DNA of 64,000 nt from Cytophagales bacterium (lineage in GTDB: Bacteria; Bacteroidota; Bacteroidia; Cytophagales; Cyclobacteriaceae), in assembly GCA_022360015.1 (NCBI GenBank), contig JAKSDQ010000062.1, forward strand, positions 62,001 through 126,000, given 5' to 3'. The notes beneath the pieces are model-generated. The model had not been told where the DNA came from. It saw only the letters and a program-made list of their open reading frames with translations, and searched no databases. Shown piece by piece: positions 54,476 to 63,743 of this stretch. Made by a program: the position numbers and the translations under genes. Positions within the stretch are counted from its first letter, which is position 1; the number at the start of each line of letters is the position of its first letter.

Positions 54476-57310
54476 ATGAGAAGTAATTTGACTTTTTTGA
54501 AGAGTTACATCCAAAAAACTACTGGTATAATGGACCACTTTTACATCAGGACTATACTTGTCTTTTTTGTCGTGGGTTTTTTGAGTGTGAAAAATGTTTC
54601 CGGCCAGAAAATTTCAGAGCAGTCAAAGGTGCTCCAAAAAACCAATATGACAAGGCTCCATGCCCTGAAAGCAGCGTATGCGAAAAAAAGCCTTGAGAAA
54701 AGACAGCAGGCAGAGCAACTAGCGAAAAGGTATGGCTGGGAAATCAGAAAAACCGATATCCATGGCAATTTTATGGAATTGCAGGAGATCTCGGCGCTGG
54801 GAAAACCAAAATATTATATAACAACCCATGGTAGCAGGCCTTTCAACCTGGGCGCTGCCAATACCACCGGGACAAGTTCTTTATGGACCGGAGGTGCCTT
54901 AGGCCTGGACTTAAACGGAGAGGGCATGCGCGTGGGAGCATGGGATGGTGGAGCGGTCCGGTTAACGCATCAGGAATTTGATTCAAACGATTTTCAGTCT
55001 GACAATGCCGTTACCATTTCCAATCATGCAACGCATGTGGCTGGTACTATGGTGGGGCTCGGCGCTAATTCATCGGCAAAAGGCATGGCCAGCAAGGCCT
55101 CATTGCTGGCTTATGATTGGAACAACGACGAAACTGAAATGGCAGCGGAAGCAGCCAATGGCTTGTTGGTCTCCAATCATTCTTACGGATGGAGTCCTTT
55201 GTTTTTGGCTGCCTGGGAATTTGGCTATTATGACACACAAGCAGCTTCCTGGGATGCTATACAATACAACGCACCTTATTATTTGGTGGTAAAATCCGCC
55301 GGTAATGATCGAAATGGCTATAATACTTCCAAACGGGGGTATGATTTAGTCAATGGTGCATCCGCTTCAAAAAATACGCTGGTCGTAGCCGCTGTAGAAA
55401 ATGTTACCGGTTACCATCAACCCTCGGATGTGATCATGTCCGGATTTTCCTCGTGGGGGCCGACAGACGATGGAAGAATCAAACCCGACATATCCGCTAA
55501 AGGTGTCAGGGTGTTTTCCTCGTATGGAACAGGTGACAACCATTATTCCATCCTATCGGGCACTTCAATGGCTGCCCCGAATACGGCTGGCTCTTTGATA
55601 CTTTTGCAACAACATTATAATAATCTGAATGGTATCTTTGTGAGGGCTTCGACTTTAAAAGCTGTGGTCATTAACACCGCCGAAGAAGCCGGCGATGCAC
55701 CTGGCCCGGATTACAAATTCGGGTGGGGCCTGTTAAACATCAAGAAAGCAGCATTGTTGATCTCCAATAAGAATACGTCTGCTATCATTGAAGAATCTGT
55801 GCTCCACAATGGCGATTCCCTGATCCTGACAGTTACCTCCGATGGCCTTGTCCCTTTAAAAGCCAGCCTCGTTTGGACCGACCCGGCAGGAACGCCCGGA
55901 CCGGTTAACATCGTGGATAATCCATTGCCTATGCTTGTAAATGACCTCGACATGCGCATTACCAAAAATACTGACACATTCGAACCATGGGTCCTCGATC
56001 CGGCTGATCCCTCGCATGGTGCCATTACCGGTGACAACAGGGTGGACAATGTCGAAGGAATAACCATAGATTCGCCCGATCCTGGTGCGTATACCATCAT
56101 TGTAACACATAAAGGGTCATTAAAAAATGGAAGTCAGGAATTCTCCTTAGTGGTCAATGGCATCACTGCAGGCCCTCCACCAGTTTGTGAGGTAACTGTT
56201 CCGGGTGATTTGCTATCGGAAAATATGACCGACAGCACTGCCACAATTTCTTGGAATGATACAACCCCTGTTCATTCTTTTGATTATCGCTACCGGGTAA
56301 CAGGTGATTCTACCTGGACAACTGCCAATACCACCGACACCAGGGCACAGCTCGGAGAACTGGGCGCTAATACCCATTACGAATTTCAGGTCCGGTCAAA
56401 CTGTGACAGCGCCAGTTCCCAATATTCCACATCTTCTTATTTTACAACCCTTCAGCCTCTGGTCCCATGTCTTCCGGCCTCGTCAACAAGTGTCCCGGCC
56501 CCGGCCATTACCAATAGCGGTGCTACACTGACATGGACTATAGTAAGTGAAGCGACCGGCTATAATTACAGATTCCGACCTACGGGGACAACCCATTGGA
56601 TTAACGGAAAAACCAAGGCCAATTCTGTCACACTTTCGGGATTAGTAGAAAATACCAGCTACGAATATCAGGTACAAACAACATGCGTTAATAGCAAATC
56701 CGTGTACACTGTATCTTCCTCTTTTACAACCACCGGATCAGCAAGAGTTGACCCCACCCGTTGCGATGCCGTACCTGCCGACCTCACCGCTTCAACCACC
56801 AGTAAAACTGCCGATGTAAGCTGGAATCCTGTAGAGGGCGTTATTGAGTACCAATATCGTTACCGGCCCGTTACCGGAGGGCGCTGGGTACGTGGAAATG
56901 TCTCGACCCATTCGGTATCATTAACTGGCTTGAAACCTGGCACCAGTTACAATTTTCATATAAGGGCACGTTGTGGAGATTTTAGCCCAATTGCCAGGCT
57001 GGCTTTTTCTACTTTAAATAACGTAAATGACCAGGTTAACCACTTTACACCCATCAAAAGCGACCTCACATTTGGTGAGGAGGTTATGCTTTATCCCAAC
57101 CCGGCATCTGACAGGCTACACATTGAGATACACGAGTTCTTCGATGGGGCACAGGTGTTGATTTACGATGTGAAAGGCGTAAAGTTAATGGAAGGCAAAA
57201 CAATTACCGGTGACGACGAAATAAACATCACCACCTTGTCACCTGGCATGTATTACGTCCGGATTATTACACAATATCAATCAATTGCCAGGCAGTTTAT
57301 TAAAAAATAG
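54476..57310 (+). CDS. T9SS-exported subtilase (S8) with fibronectin III domains
   Basis: A 944-residue secreted serine protease. A signal peptide is followed by an S8 domain (about 140-440) with D157 in WDGG, H184 in NHATHVAGT, N277 in SAGNDRNG and S364 in SGTSMAAP. A proprotein-convertase-like beta domain (about 445-565) follows. Three Fn3-like repeats (about 570-850), each with paired cysteines, come next. The last about 80 residues (from MLYPNPASDRL) are a type A T9SS sorting domain. The second ATG, at 54530, gives a more usual signal peptide. It is an apparent cargo of the T9SS encoded at 24.6-30.2 kb. Confidence 0.93.
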   Translation: MRSNLTFLKSYIQKTTGIMDHFYIRTILVFFVVGFLSVKNVSGQKISEQSKVLQKTNMTRLHALKAAYAKKSLEKRQQAEQLAKRYGWEIRKTDIHGNFMELQEISALGKPKYYITTHGSRPFNLGAANTTGTSSLWTGGALGLDLNGEGMRVGAWDGGAVRLTHQEFDSNDFQSDNAVTISNHATHVAGTMVGLGANSSAKGMASKASLLAYDWNNDETEMAAEAANGLLVSNHSYGWSPLFLAAWEFGYYDTQAASWDAIQYNAPYYLVVKSAGNDRNGYNTSKRGYDLVNGASASKNTLVVAAVENVTGYHQPSDVIMSGFSSWGPTDDGRIKPDISAKGVRVFSSYGTGDNHYSILSGTSMAAPNTAGSLILLQQHYNNLNGIFVRASTLKAVVINTAEEAGDAPGPDYKFGWGLLNIKKAALLISNKNTSAIIEESVLHNGDSLILTVTSDGLVPLKASLVWTDPAGTPGPVNIVDNPLPMLVNDLDMRITKNTDTFEPWVLDPADPSHGAITGDNRVDNVEGITIDSPDPGAYTIIVTHKGSLKNGSQEFSLVVNGITAGPPPVCEVTVPGDLLSENMTDSTATISWNDTTPVHSFDYRYRVTGDSTWTTANTTDTRAQLGELGANTHYEFQVRSNCDSASSQYSTSSYFTTLQPLVPCLPASSTSVPAPAITNSGATLTWTIVSEATGYNYRFRPTGTTHWINGKTKANSVTLSGLVENTSYEYQVQTTCVNSKSVYTVSSSFTTTGSARVDPTRCDAVPADLTASTTSKTADVSWNPVEGVIEYQYRYRPVTGGRWVRGNVSTHSVSLTGLKPGTSYNFHIRARCGDFSPIARLAFSTLNNVNDQVNHFTPIKSDLTFGEEVMLYPNPASDRLHIEIHEFFDGAQVLIYDVKGVKLMEGKTITGDDEINITTLSPGMYYVRIITQYQSIARQFIKK

Positions 57311-57447
57311 GCATTTGGCCATCAGAAATACACTTCTTGTCGAATTTTATAAAAAACCGGCGTATATTCAATCCATTTTCGTATTTTATCGGCTTAAATT
57401 TTTTGAATATTTAAAAGCTATCCCATATTTAATTTAAACTATTGATT

Positions 57448-59067
57448 ATGAAAAGTCTCGATGTGCTGGATTGGATTGTGATAGGTGCTTATTTTTTGGT
57501 ATTACTGGCAGTGGCGGTCTGGGTAATCATGCAAAAACAAAAAAATACGGAAGATTACTTTTTAGCGGGCAGGAACATCGGATGGTTCGTTGTCGGGGCG
57601 TCAATTTTCGCCTCGAACATTGGTTCAGAGCATGTGGTCGGACTTGCCGGCGCCGGCGCCGGAGATAAAATGCCTATGCTGATCTATGAATTACATGCCT
57701 GGCTGGTGTTAATGCTGGGTTGGGTATTCTTGCCATTTTATGCAAGAAGCGGTGTGTTTACGATGCCGGAATTTCTTGAAAAGCGTTTTAATGCGAAGGC
57801 CAGATGGATACTTTCTGTGTTTTCGCTGGTTGCCTATATTTTGACAAAGGTTTCAGTCACCATTTACGCCGGTGGTGTGGTGGTCTCATCGTTGCTCGGT
57901 ATTAACTTTTGGGTAGGGGCCTTGTCTACGGTTGTTTTGACCGGAATCTATACGGTGCTGGGTGGCATGAGAGCCGTGGTCTATACAGAAACCCTGCAAA
58001 CCATCGTATTGGTGCTGGGTGCAGCTACCCTGACCTTCTTAGGTTTACAAGCCGTGGGTGGTTGGAGCGGACTGAAATCGACCCTGGGTGCCGAATACTT
58101 TAACATGTGGCGCCCCCCCTCAGATCCTGATTTTCCCTGGCCCAGCCTGTTTTTTACAAGTACTATAGTTGGCATATGGTATTGGTGTACCGACCAATAC
58201 ATTGTGCAACGCGTATTAACCGCCAAAAGTATCAAAGAGGGGCGCAGAGGAACTATTTGGGGTGCTTTTTTGAAACTTTTGCCTGTGTTTATATTTCTGA
58301 TTCCAGGCGTAGTGGCGCTGGCTTTAAAACAGCGCGGCCAGTTGGAATGGGACTCACCTGATCAGGCTTTTCCGGTGTTGATGAGTAATCTGTTACCCTC
58401 AGGAATGAGGGGACTGGTGGCGGCGGGTTTGTTGGCCGCCTTAATGAGTTCACTGGCGTCGGTATTCAATTCCTGCTCCACACTATTTACAGTAGACATT
58501 TATAAAAAACTAAAACCACAAACGCCAGAAAAGGATTTATTGCGTATTGGCAGAATGGCTACTTTTGTAGTAGTAATTCTTGGCATTTTATGGATTCCCA
58601 TCATGGCTAATATCTCGGGTGTTTTATATGAATACCTTCAAAAAGTGCAATCCTATATTTCTCCCCCTATCGCTGCGGTATTCCTATTAGGCATTTTTTA
58701 CAAAAGGATCAACGCCAAAGGCGCGTTGGCAACGCTAATTGCCGGGTTTGCGATCGGGGCTTTGCGTATGATACTTGAGCTTGCCAAAGACAGGCTGCCT
58801 GAAGGAAGTTTGTTTTATCACCTGGGTGCTATGAATTTTCTAACATTCGGGGCTTACTTTTTCCTGATCTGCGTTATTATTGCCATTACAGTGAGTTTAA
58901 CCGCCCCCGCCGAGCCCTCGGAAAAGCTACGTGGCCTGACTTTTGCCACCTTGACCCATGCACAAAAAAGCGCTAATAAAAACAGCTATAACTGGGTCGA
59001 TATCATTACCTCTTTGGTGGTGCTGGCCATGGTTATTTACGTGATGGTATCCTTTAGTGGGCGGTAG
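57448..59067 (+). CDS. Sodium:solute symporter (SSS family)
   Basis: A 539-residue inner-membrane symporter of the SLC5/SSS type with about 13-14 spans, resembling sugar-type (SGLT-like) members. Typical pieces are EDYFLAGRNIGWFVVGASIFASNIGSEH, TGIYTVLGGMRAVVYTE, WYWCTDQYIVQRVL and LMSSLASVFNSCSTLFT. The solute cannot be told from sequence alone. The ATG at 57448 is chosen over a TTG two codons earlier. No metabolic genes flank it, so context does not suggest a substrate. Confidence 0.9.
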   Translation: MKSLDVLDWIVIGAYFLVLLAVAVWVIMQKQKNTEDYFLAGRNIGWFVVGASIFASNIGSEHVVGLAGAGAGDKMPMLIYELHAWLVLMLGWVFLPFYARSGVFTMPEFLEKRFNAKARWILSVFSLVAYILTKVSVTIYAGGVVVSSLLGINFWVGALSTVVLTGIYTVLGGMRAVVYTETLQTIVLVLGAATLTFLGLQAVGGWSGLKSTLGAEYFNMWRPPSDPDFPWPSLFFTSTIVGIWYWCTDQYIVQRVLTAKSIKEGRRGTIWGAFLKLLPVFIFLIPGVVALALKQRGQLEWDSPDQAFPVLMSNLLPSGMRGLVAAGLLAALMSSLASVFNSCSTLFTVDIYKKLKPQTPEKDLLRIGRMATFVVVILGILWIPIMANISGVLYEYLQKVQSYISPPIAAVFLLGIFYKRINAKGALATLIAGFAIGALRMILELAKDRLPEGSLFYHLGAMNFLTFGAYFFLICVIIAITVSLTAPAEPSEKLRGLTFATLTHAQKSANKNSYNWVDIITSLVVLAMVIYVMVSFSGR

Positions 59068-59104
59068 TTGATTGACAATTGACAGTTGATAATTGACAAT
59101 TTGG
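59067..59104. repeat. Short dispersed TTGACA/TGTCAA-type repeat
   Basis: The stretch consists of repeated words ATTGACA, GTTGATA and ATTGACA. The 13-mer AATTGACAGTTGA (59077-59089) is the exact inverse of one at 40694-40706. It lies directly after the symporter stop. Confidence 0.6.
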
Positions 59105-59188
59105 AGGGGCTGGATGGTTGGGATGATGGGGGGGAATTGTTTGGTGGGGGCGATCGGAAGGATGGTGTATTGGGGTAAAACCCATCTC

Positions 59189-61888
59189 TTACTGATCAAA
59201 AAAGCTTTTGCGTTTATAATATTTCAGATCACTTAGTAAAGCGGACTTGATTCGGACGGTAAAGGCATAAGAGGTAAATCTGCCGAAGGGTGTCCAGTTG
59301 AAAACCATCATCCAGCAATTGAGGTCACGTGTGACGTCAAGCCTGGTTTGTGTAAACTCCCTGTTCTCCACATCATATCCTGAGGAAAAGCCAATGTCCC
59401 ATTTAGGGGTCAGCTTCAGGTTGCCGTTGAATCTGATACCCTGATTAACTACGGCATCCTGGAAGCCGGTTTTCCGGTAATTTAAAGTGTAGGTAATCCT
59501 TAAATCCCAGGGAACATCAAAATCCACATATAATCCGGGGTCACCATTGATATAACTGACATCTTCCGGCCTTGCCGACTCCAACTGGTCGTCCGGGTTT
59601 TCATTGGGATCGAGGCCACGATCATTGTCCCTGCCTGTACCATTGGATTTTGGATTCAGACTGGTACCCAGGGATAAGCGTGCTGATGTTATTTGTCCCA
59701 GCCCCCGGCCATTTTTCCATGCAAATTCGTTTATCCTGCGCTGGCGGACGTTTGTCGAACCATCATTATTCACTGTTATTGGTTCGAGCAGTTGGTAAAC
59801 ATAGGGATCAATGGTCGCGTTGGTTGCGAGGTCTACTTTTTTATTGAATAATTTTGTTCTTAGGTTTAAATTAATATTCGAAAGGTTGAAAGAGTCGGCA
59901 ACTATGTTGTAACTGGCCGATAGCCCAAAATTATCAATTAATGAAACTTTGGTAGGTTTTCCGGTGGTATCATTCTTAGGAATTGTCTTCATTTCCAGGT
60001 TATTGGCGATTGACAGGCTTATGGAGCCTGATTCACCGGCCTGAGGAGCACCGAAAACAAAACGGTCAAACCTTGAAATCAGCCTTTCCGTTCCCAAAGA
60101 GTCTACTTGTACGTTTTTGTAAAAATCAAATTTTTCATCTGAAAAATCAGGCCTGTAGCTAAAACTCAACGATGGCCTGACCGTATGCCGGATCGCCTGC
60201 ACCCTTTTGCCTTCCTTAAATTGAAAGGTACCGTAAATATTGGTATTTAAGCTCATACCGCCACTATATGAATAAGCGCGGGAAAATCTGTCAATTGTGT
60301 CGACCCGTACAGTGTTTTCTCCCTCGATAAAAGTGTAATCCAACCTTCTGGGATACCACAACTCTTCGTAATTGAACGTAGGGCTCAAGGTGAAATGCTG
60401 AAATAGCTTGAAAGTAGTGGAGACGGGTATAATGTGTCTGCCGCCTATTTGGGCCCTGTCCAGTAATAAATCGGCATTTTCAAAATTAAAACCGATGATG
60501 GAGTCATTCAGCGGATTTTCATTTGCGAGTTCAAAACCTGATGGATTTCCAATCCGGTTATTGGAAATCTGAACCGTGGAGTTAAACCGGTAGGAGAAAT
60601 TGATCTTTTCATACCATTTACCACCACTACTCCCTCTTTTTTTGAATGGGTTTATCCGGCTCATGTTCAGACTGAAATCAGGCAAGGTCATGTTTACCAC
60701 TTCTGTCGAGGCATTTTGATTATGTCGGGCACTAAGGGCGATGTTTATTGGTGTCCCGGTGAAAGTTTTGGAATAAGTGATGTTAGACGAAAACTGGGCA
60801 GTTGTATTCCTTTCCACGGATTGCACCACATTGTCATTGTACGACGATGTCCCGGCATTCACATTAGCAGAAAACCGGCTGTTTCCTCTAGGGGTTGGAG
60901 AATGACTCCAACGAATCCAGAAAGTGTTTAATGCCACCGAATCTTCCTCGTCACCACTGACAATTTTTTCATAAGAAAAATTAAAATTGCCGTTGTATCT
61001 GTATCTTTTTCTGTAAGTGGAAGTTACACTGGCCCCCAACCCACCTTTGCTGTAAATGGATCCTACCAGATTCAAGTCGATGTAATCGTTGATGGACCAG
61101 TAATACCCCCCATCCCTCAAAAAGAAACCCCTTCTTTGTTCCTCCCCGTAAGTTGGAATCTGGATGCCGGAGGCTTTTTCATTTGGAGAAGGAAACATGC
61201 CAAAAGGAATAAATAAAGGCGTGGGAACATTCCCGATGTATAATTGCGCCGGGCCTGTCAGGATTTTTTTCTTGGGCACTACCTTGATTCTCTTGGATTT
61301 AATGTAAGTGCCTGCTACGGGTGTTTCACAGGGACAAAACCGCCCATCCTGGATAAACAAGTCATCATATTGGTTTTTTTTCACTTTATCCCCCAGTAGA
61401 AAACCTTCCCCCTGTTCTGTTATTACATTATAAATAATGGCTTTTTCTGATTTAAAATTGTATCTTATGCTATCGGTGGTATATTCGGCAGCCCCCTGCC
61501 TGAAAACCGGCCGGTTGATCAATTTGCCGGTTGAGTCGACACCTGGCTTAGCCAAAACAGACTCATTAATAAAATCTATGGCAATATAATCTCCGGACAA
61601 TTCTATATCACCATACGTTATTTTAGCGTTTTTATATAGATGAATGGTTTGTGTGATAACATCCAGGCTGGTAGAATCGGAAGAAATATATTTGATTTTT
61701 GTGCTTAAATCACCGGTTTCTTCCTGTTGGTTTGTTAGGGAGTCACTTTGAACCGTAGTGGTATCTATTGTTTGTACGGGAGGTTGTATATTGACCGAAT
61801 CTGCGGGTTTTTCCTGACCGCTCTGACTGTACGAAATATGAGCAATGAGCAAAAAAAGCCCAATAAATGCGTAGTTTAATTTGTACAA
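59189..61888 (-). CDS. lptD: LptD-family LPS-assembly outer-membrane protein
   Basis: A protein of about 899 residues that with LptE inserts lipopolysaccharide into the outer leaflet. A signal peptide is clear if translation starts at the TTG at 61888 (cut near SYS/QS). An OstA-like jellyroll (about 65-250) includes KNAKITYGDIELSGDYI and FCPCETPVAGTYI. The rest is a large barrel (about 250-899) with GMFPSPNEKASGIQIPTYG as the LptD family link. The open frame extends 171 codons further upstream but overlaps the amidase gene and is not signal-like, so it is rejected. No ATG is available near the signal peptide. Confidence 0.9.
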   Translation of the reverse strand: MYKLNYAFIGLFLLIAHISYSQSGQEKPADSVNIQPPVQTIDTTTVQSDSLTNQQEETGDLSTKIKYISSDSTSLDVITQTIHLYKNAKITYGDIELSGDYIAIDFINESVLAKPGVDSTGKLINRPVFRQGAAEYTTDSIRYNFKSEKAIIYNVITEQGEGFLLGDKVKKNQYDDLFIQDGRFCPCETPVAGTYIKSKRIKVVPKKKILTGPAQLYIGNVPTPLFIPFGMFPSPNEKASGIQIPTYGEEQRRGFFLRDGGYYWSINDYIDLNLVGSIYSKGGLGASVTSTYRKRYRYNGNFNFSYEKIVSGDEEDSVALNTFWIRWSHSPTPRGNSRFSANVNAGTSSYNDNVVQSVERNTTAQFSSNITYSKTFTGTPINIALSARHNQNASTEVVNMTLPDFSLNMSRINPFKKRGSSGGKWYEKINFSYRFNSTVQISNNRIGNPSGFELANENPLNDSIIGFNFENADLLLDRAQIGGRHIIPVSTTFKLFQHFTLSPTFNYEELWYPRRLDYTFIEGENTVRVDTIDRFSRAYSYSGGMSLNTNIYGTFQFKEGKRVQAIRHTVRPSLSFSYRPDFSDEKFDFYKNVQVDSLGTERLISRFDRFVFGAPQAGESGSISLSIANNLEMKTIPKNDTTGKPTKVSLIDNFGLSASYNIVADSFNLSNINLNLRTKLFNKKVDLATNATIDPYVYQLLEPITVNNDGSTNVRQRRINEFAWKNGRGLGQITSARLSLGTSLNPKSNGTGRDNDRGLDPNENPDDQLESARPEDVSYINGDPGLYVDFDVPWDLRITYTLNYRKTGFQDAVVNQGIRFNGNLKLTPKWDIGFSSGYDVENREFTQTRLDVTRDLNCWMMVFNWTPFGRFTSYAFTVRIKSALLSDLKYYKRKSFFDQ

Positions 61889-61927
61889 CAGTTTTTTCGG
61901 TTTTAGAGAAAATTTTAGAATTTTGTG

Positions 61928-61955
61928 TAAAGTTACCTGATAAAGATTTAACAAA
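61928..61955 (-). promoter_or_regulatory. Probable lptD promoter
   Basis: On the minus strand TTTG (61952-61955) is followed after 16 bases by TAACTTTAC (-7 box, one mismatch to TAnnTTTG). It ends 39 bases before the lptD start. It overlaps the leader of the divergent amidase gene, so the two genes share control DNA. Confidence 0.45.
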
Positions 61956-61964
61956 CGTAATATC

Positions 61965-62759
61965 GTGAGAAATAAAATTGTCGTACTTTCATTGGGAGCG
62001 TTGTTAATTTTTGGGTCATTTAATGTCTTTAACACGTTCGAATACAGGGTTAAAAAAATCGTGATAGATGCCGGCCACGGTGGTAAAAACTGGGGTACCA
62101 CCGGCAAAGTCTCCAAGGAAAAGAACATTTCACTGGCTATATCCAAAAAACTGGGCAAAATACTTAGCGAAAAAATGAGTGGTGTGGAAATCATTTTAAC
62201 CCGTAACAATGATACTTTTATTGGTTTGGACGAACGTGCTGAAATAGCAAACAAAAACAGTGCCGACCTTTTTGTATCCATACACTGTAATTCGTCCGGC
62301 AAAAATAAATCCCCGCATGTAAAAGGAACCGAGACCTGGGTGATGGGTATGAACAAACTATCCTCCAACCTGGATGTGGCAAAAAGAGAGAATTCGGTCA
62401 TCCTTCTGGAAGATAATTATGATGAAAAATATGAAGGCTATGACCCGGAATCTCCGGCATCCAACATCTTGTTTTCACTTTACCAGAACGCTTATCTTGA
62501 AAACAGTTTAAAACTGGCAGAAAAGATCGAATACCAGTTTGAAAACCGCGTAGGCAAAAACAGTCGGGGGGTAAAGCAGGGACCATTTTTAGTACTACAT
62601 AAATCATATATGCCAAGCGTGCTGGTGGAAGTGGGATTTTTAACCAATCCTCAGGAGGAAAAGGAATTAAATGATGACTTAAAGCAAACCTACATCGCTT
62701 CGGCCATATACCGTGCCATCAGAGATTACAAGCAGGAGGTAGAATCCTTGAGCAAATAA
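61965..62759 (+). CDS. N-acetylmuramoyl-L-alanine amidase (Amidase_3)
   Basis: A 264-residue zinc amidase that cuts the bond between MurNAc and L-Ala in peptidoglycan. An N-terminal hydrophobic segment (about 5-22) is followed by the Amidase_3 domain. IDAGHGGKNWGTTGKVSKE supplies the first His and Glu ligands, DLFVSIHCNSS the second His, and SVLVEVGFLTN the catalytic Glu. The start is a GTG. The gene is divergent from lptD across 76 bases and precedes the MlaD-type gene by 62 bases. Confidence 0.92.
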   Translation: MRNKIVVLSLGALLIFGSFNVFNTFEYRVKKIVIDAGHGGKNWGTTGKVSKEKNISLAISKKLGKILSEKMSGVEIILTRNNDTFIGLDERAEIANKNSADLFVSIHCNSSGKNKSPHVKGTETWVMGMNKLSSNLDVAKRENSVILLEDNYDEKYEGYDPESPASNILFSLYQNAYLENSLKLAEKIEYQFENRVGKNSRGVKQGPFLVLHKSYMPSVLVEVGFLTNPQEEKELNDDLKQTYIASAIYRAIRDYKQEVESLSK

Positions 62760-62821
62760 ATTTTTTTTGTGAAGTTAATAGTTTAATTTTCCGGAGGTTT
62801 AGTTAGCTAAAATACTTTTAA

Positions 62822-63733
62822 GTGAAAATATCAAAAGAATTCAAAGTTGGATTATTAGCAGTAATTGCCGGTTCCATCTTATATATTGGATTTAATTTTT
62901 TAAAAGGAATAGATTTATTTTCAAATACCAATAAGTACTACGCTTACTACAGTAATATCGACGGGCTGGCGGTATCGAATCCGGTTACATTCAATGGGGT
63001 GAATGTGGGAAGAGTAAGTGATATAAACATTATTCAGCAACAAAATAATATTGTAGAGGTTGAACTGGAAATTCAGCAAAAGCTGATCATCGGAGAGTCA
63101 ACCCAGGCAGAATTGACCACAGATTTGCTGGGTAGTAAGTCCGTGGTGTTAAAAGTGAAAACCAATGATGTGCCCCTGGAGGCCGGTGGTACAGTTGAAG
63201 GCGTCATAGAGCAAGGTCTCATGGAAACCATCCTTGACAGCACTGATCCTCTGAAATCAACCATGGTCAATGTAAACGAGGTATTAAGAGGCTTTTCAGA
63301 CTCAAAAATAAAACTTGATTCGGTACTCATAAGCTTTACCAGAACTTCGCAGAAAGTCAACGGCATGCTGGATCAAAATAGAAGGAATATTTTAAAAATA
63401 ACCAGCGATTTGTCGGATTTAACCGAAATTTTGATTGATGAACAAGACGGGCTGAAACCATTGCTGGCCAATGTCAATACCATTACCGATTCGTTGAAAG
63501 TACTTGAATTATCCCGTACTGTGGATAGCCTGAATAAAACTTTAAACGCGCTGGAAAGTACCATAGACAAGATGAGCAATGGTGATGGTTCCATGGCAAA
63601 ATTCATCAATGATGATTCATTGTACACCAACCTGAATCACACCGCTGAGTCGCTGGATCAGTTATTGGTCGACCTGAAGGAAAACCCAAAAAGATATGTG
63701 AATTTCTCCTTATTCGGGAGAAAAGATAAATGA
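62822..63733 (+). CDS. MlaD/MCE-family protein
   Basis: A 303-residue single-MCE-domain protein of the MlaD type. One N-terminal membrane helix (about 8-25) is followed by the MCE domain (about 35-115, YYSNIDGLAVSNPVTFNGVNVGRV). A long helical tail (about 150-290) follows. MlaD hexamers hand phospholipids between membranes together with an MlaE permease and MlaF ATPase, which are not seen here. The start is a GTG. The amidase-MlaD order is common in Bacteroidota as I recall it. Confidence 0.92.
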   Translation: MKISKEFKVGLLAVIAGSILYIGFNFLKGIDLFSNTNKYYAYYSNIDGLAVSNPVTFNGVNVGRVSDINIIQQQNNIVEVELEIQQKLIIGESTQAELTTDLLGSKSVVLKVKTNDVPLEAGGTVEGVIEQGLMETILDSTDPLKSTMVNVNEVLRGFSDSKIKLDSVLISFTRTSQKVNGMLDQNRRNILKITSDLSDLTEILIDEQDGLKPLLANVNTITDSLKVLELSRTVDSLNKTLNALESTIDKMSNGDGSMAKFINDDSLYTNLNHTAESLDQLLVDLKENPKRYVNFSLFGRKDK

Positions 63734-63743
63734 GCAAGATCAA

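Noticed and set aside
61889..62401. N-terminal extension of lptD by 171 codons
   Set aside because: It runs antisense through the amidase gene, has no signal peptide and no LptD features. The signal peptide begins at the TTG at 61888.
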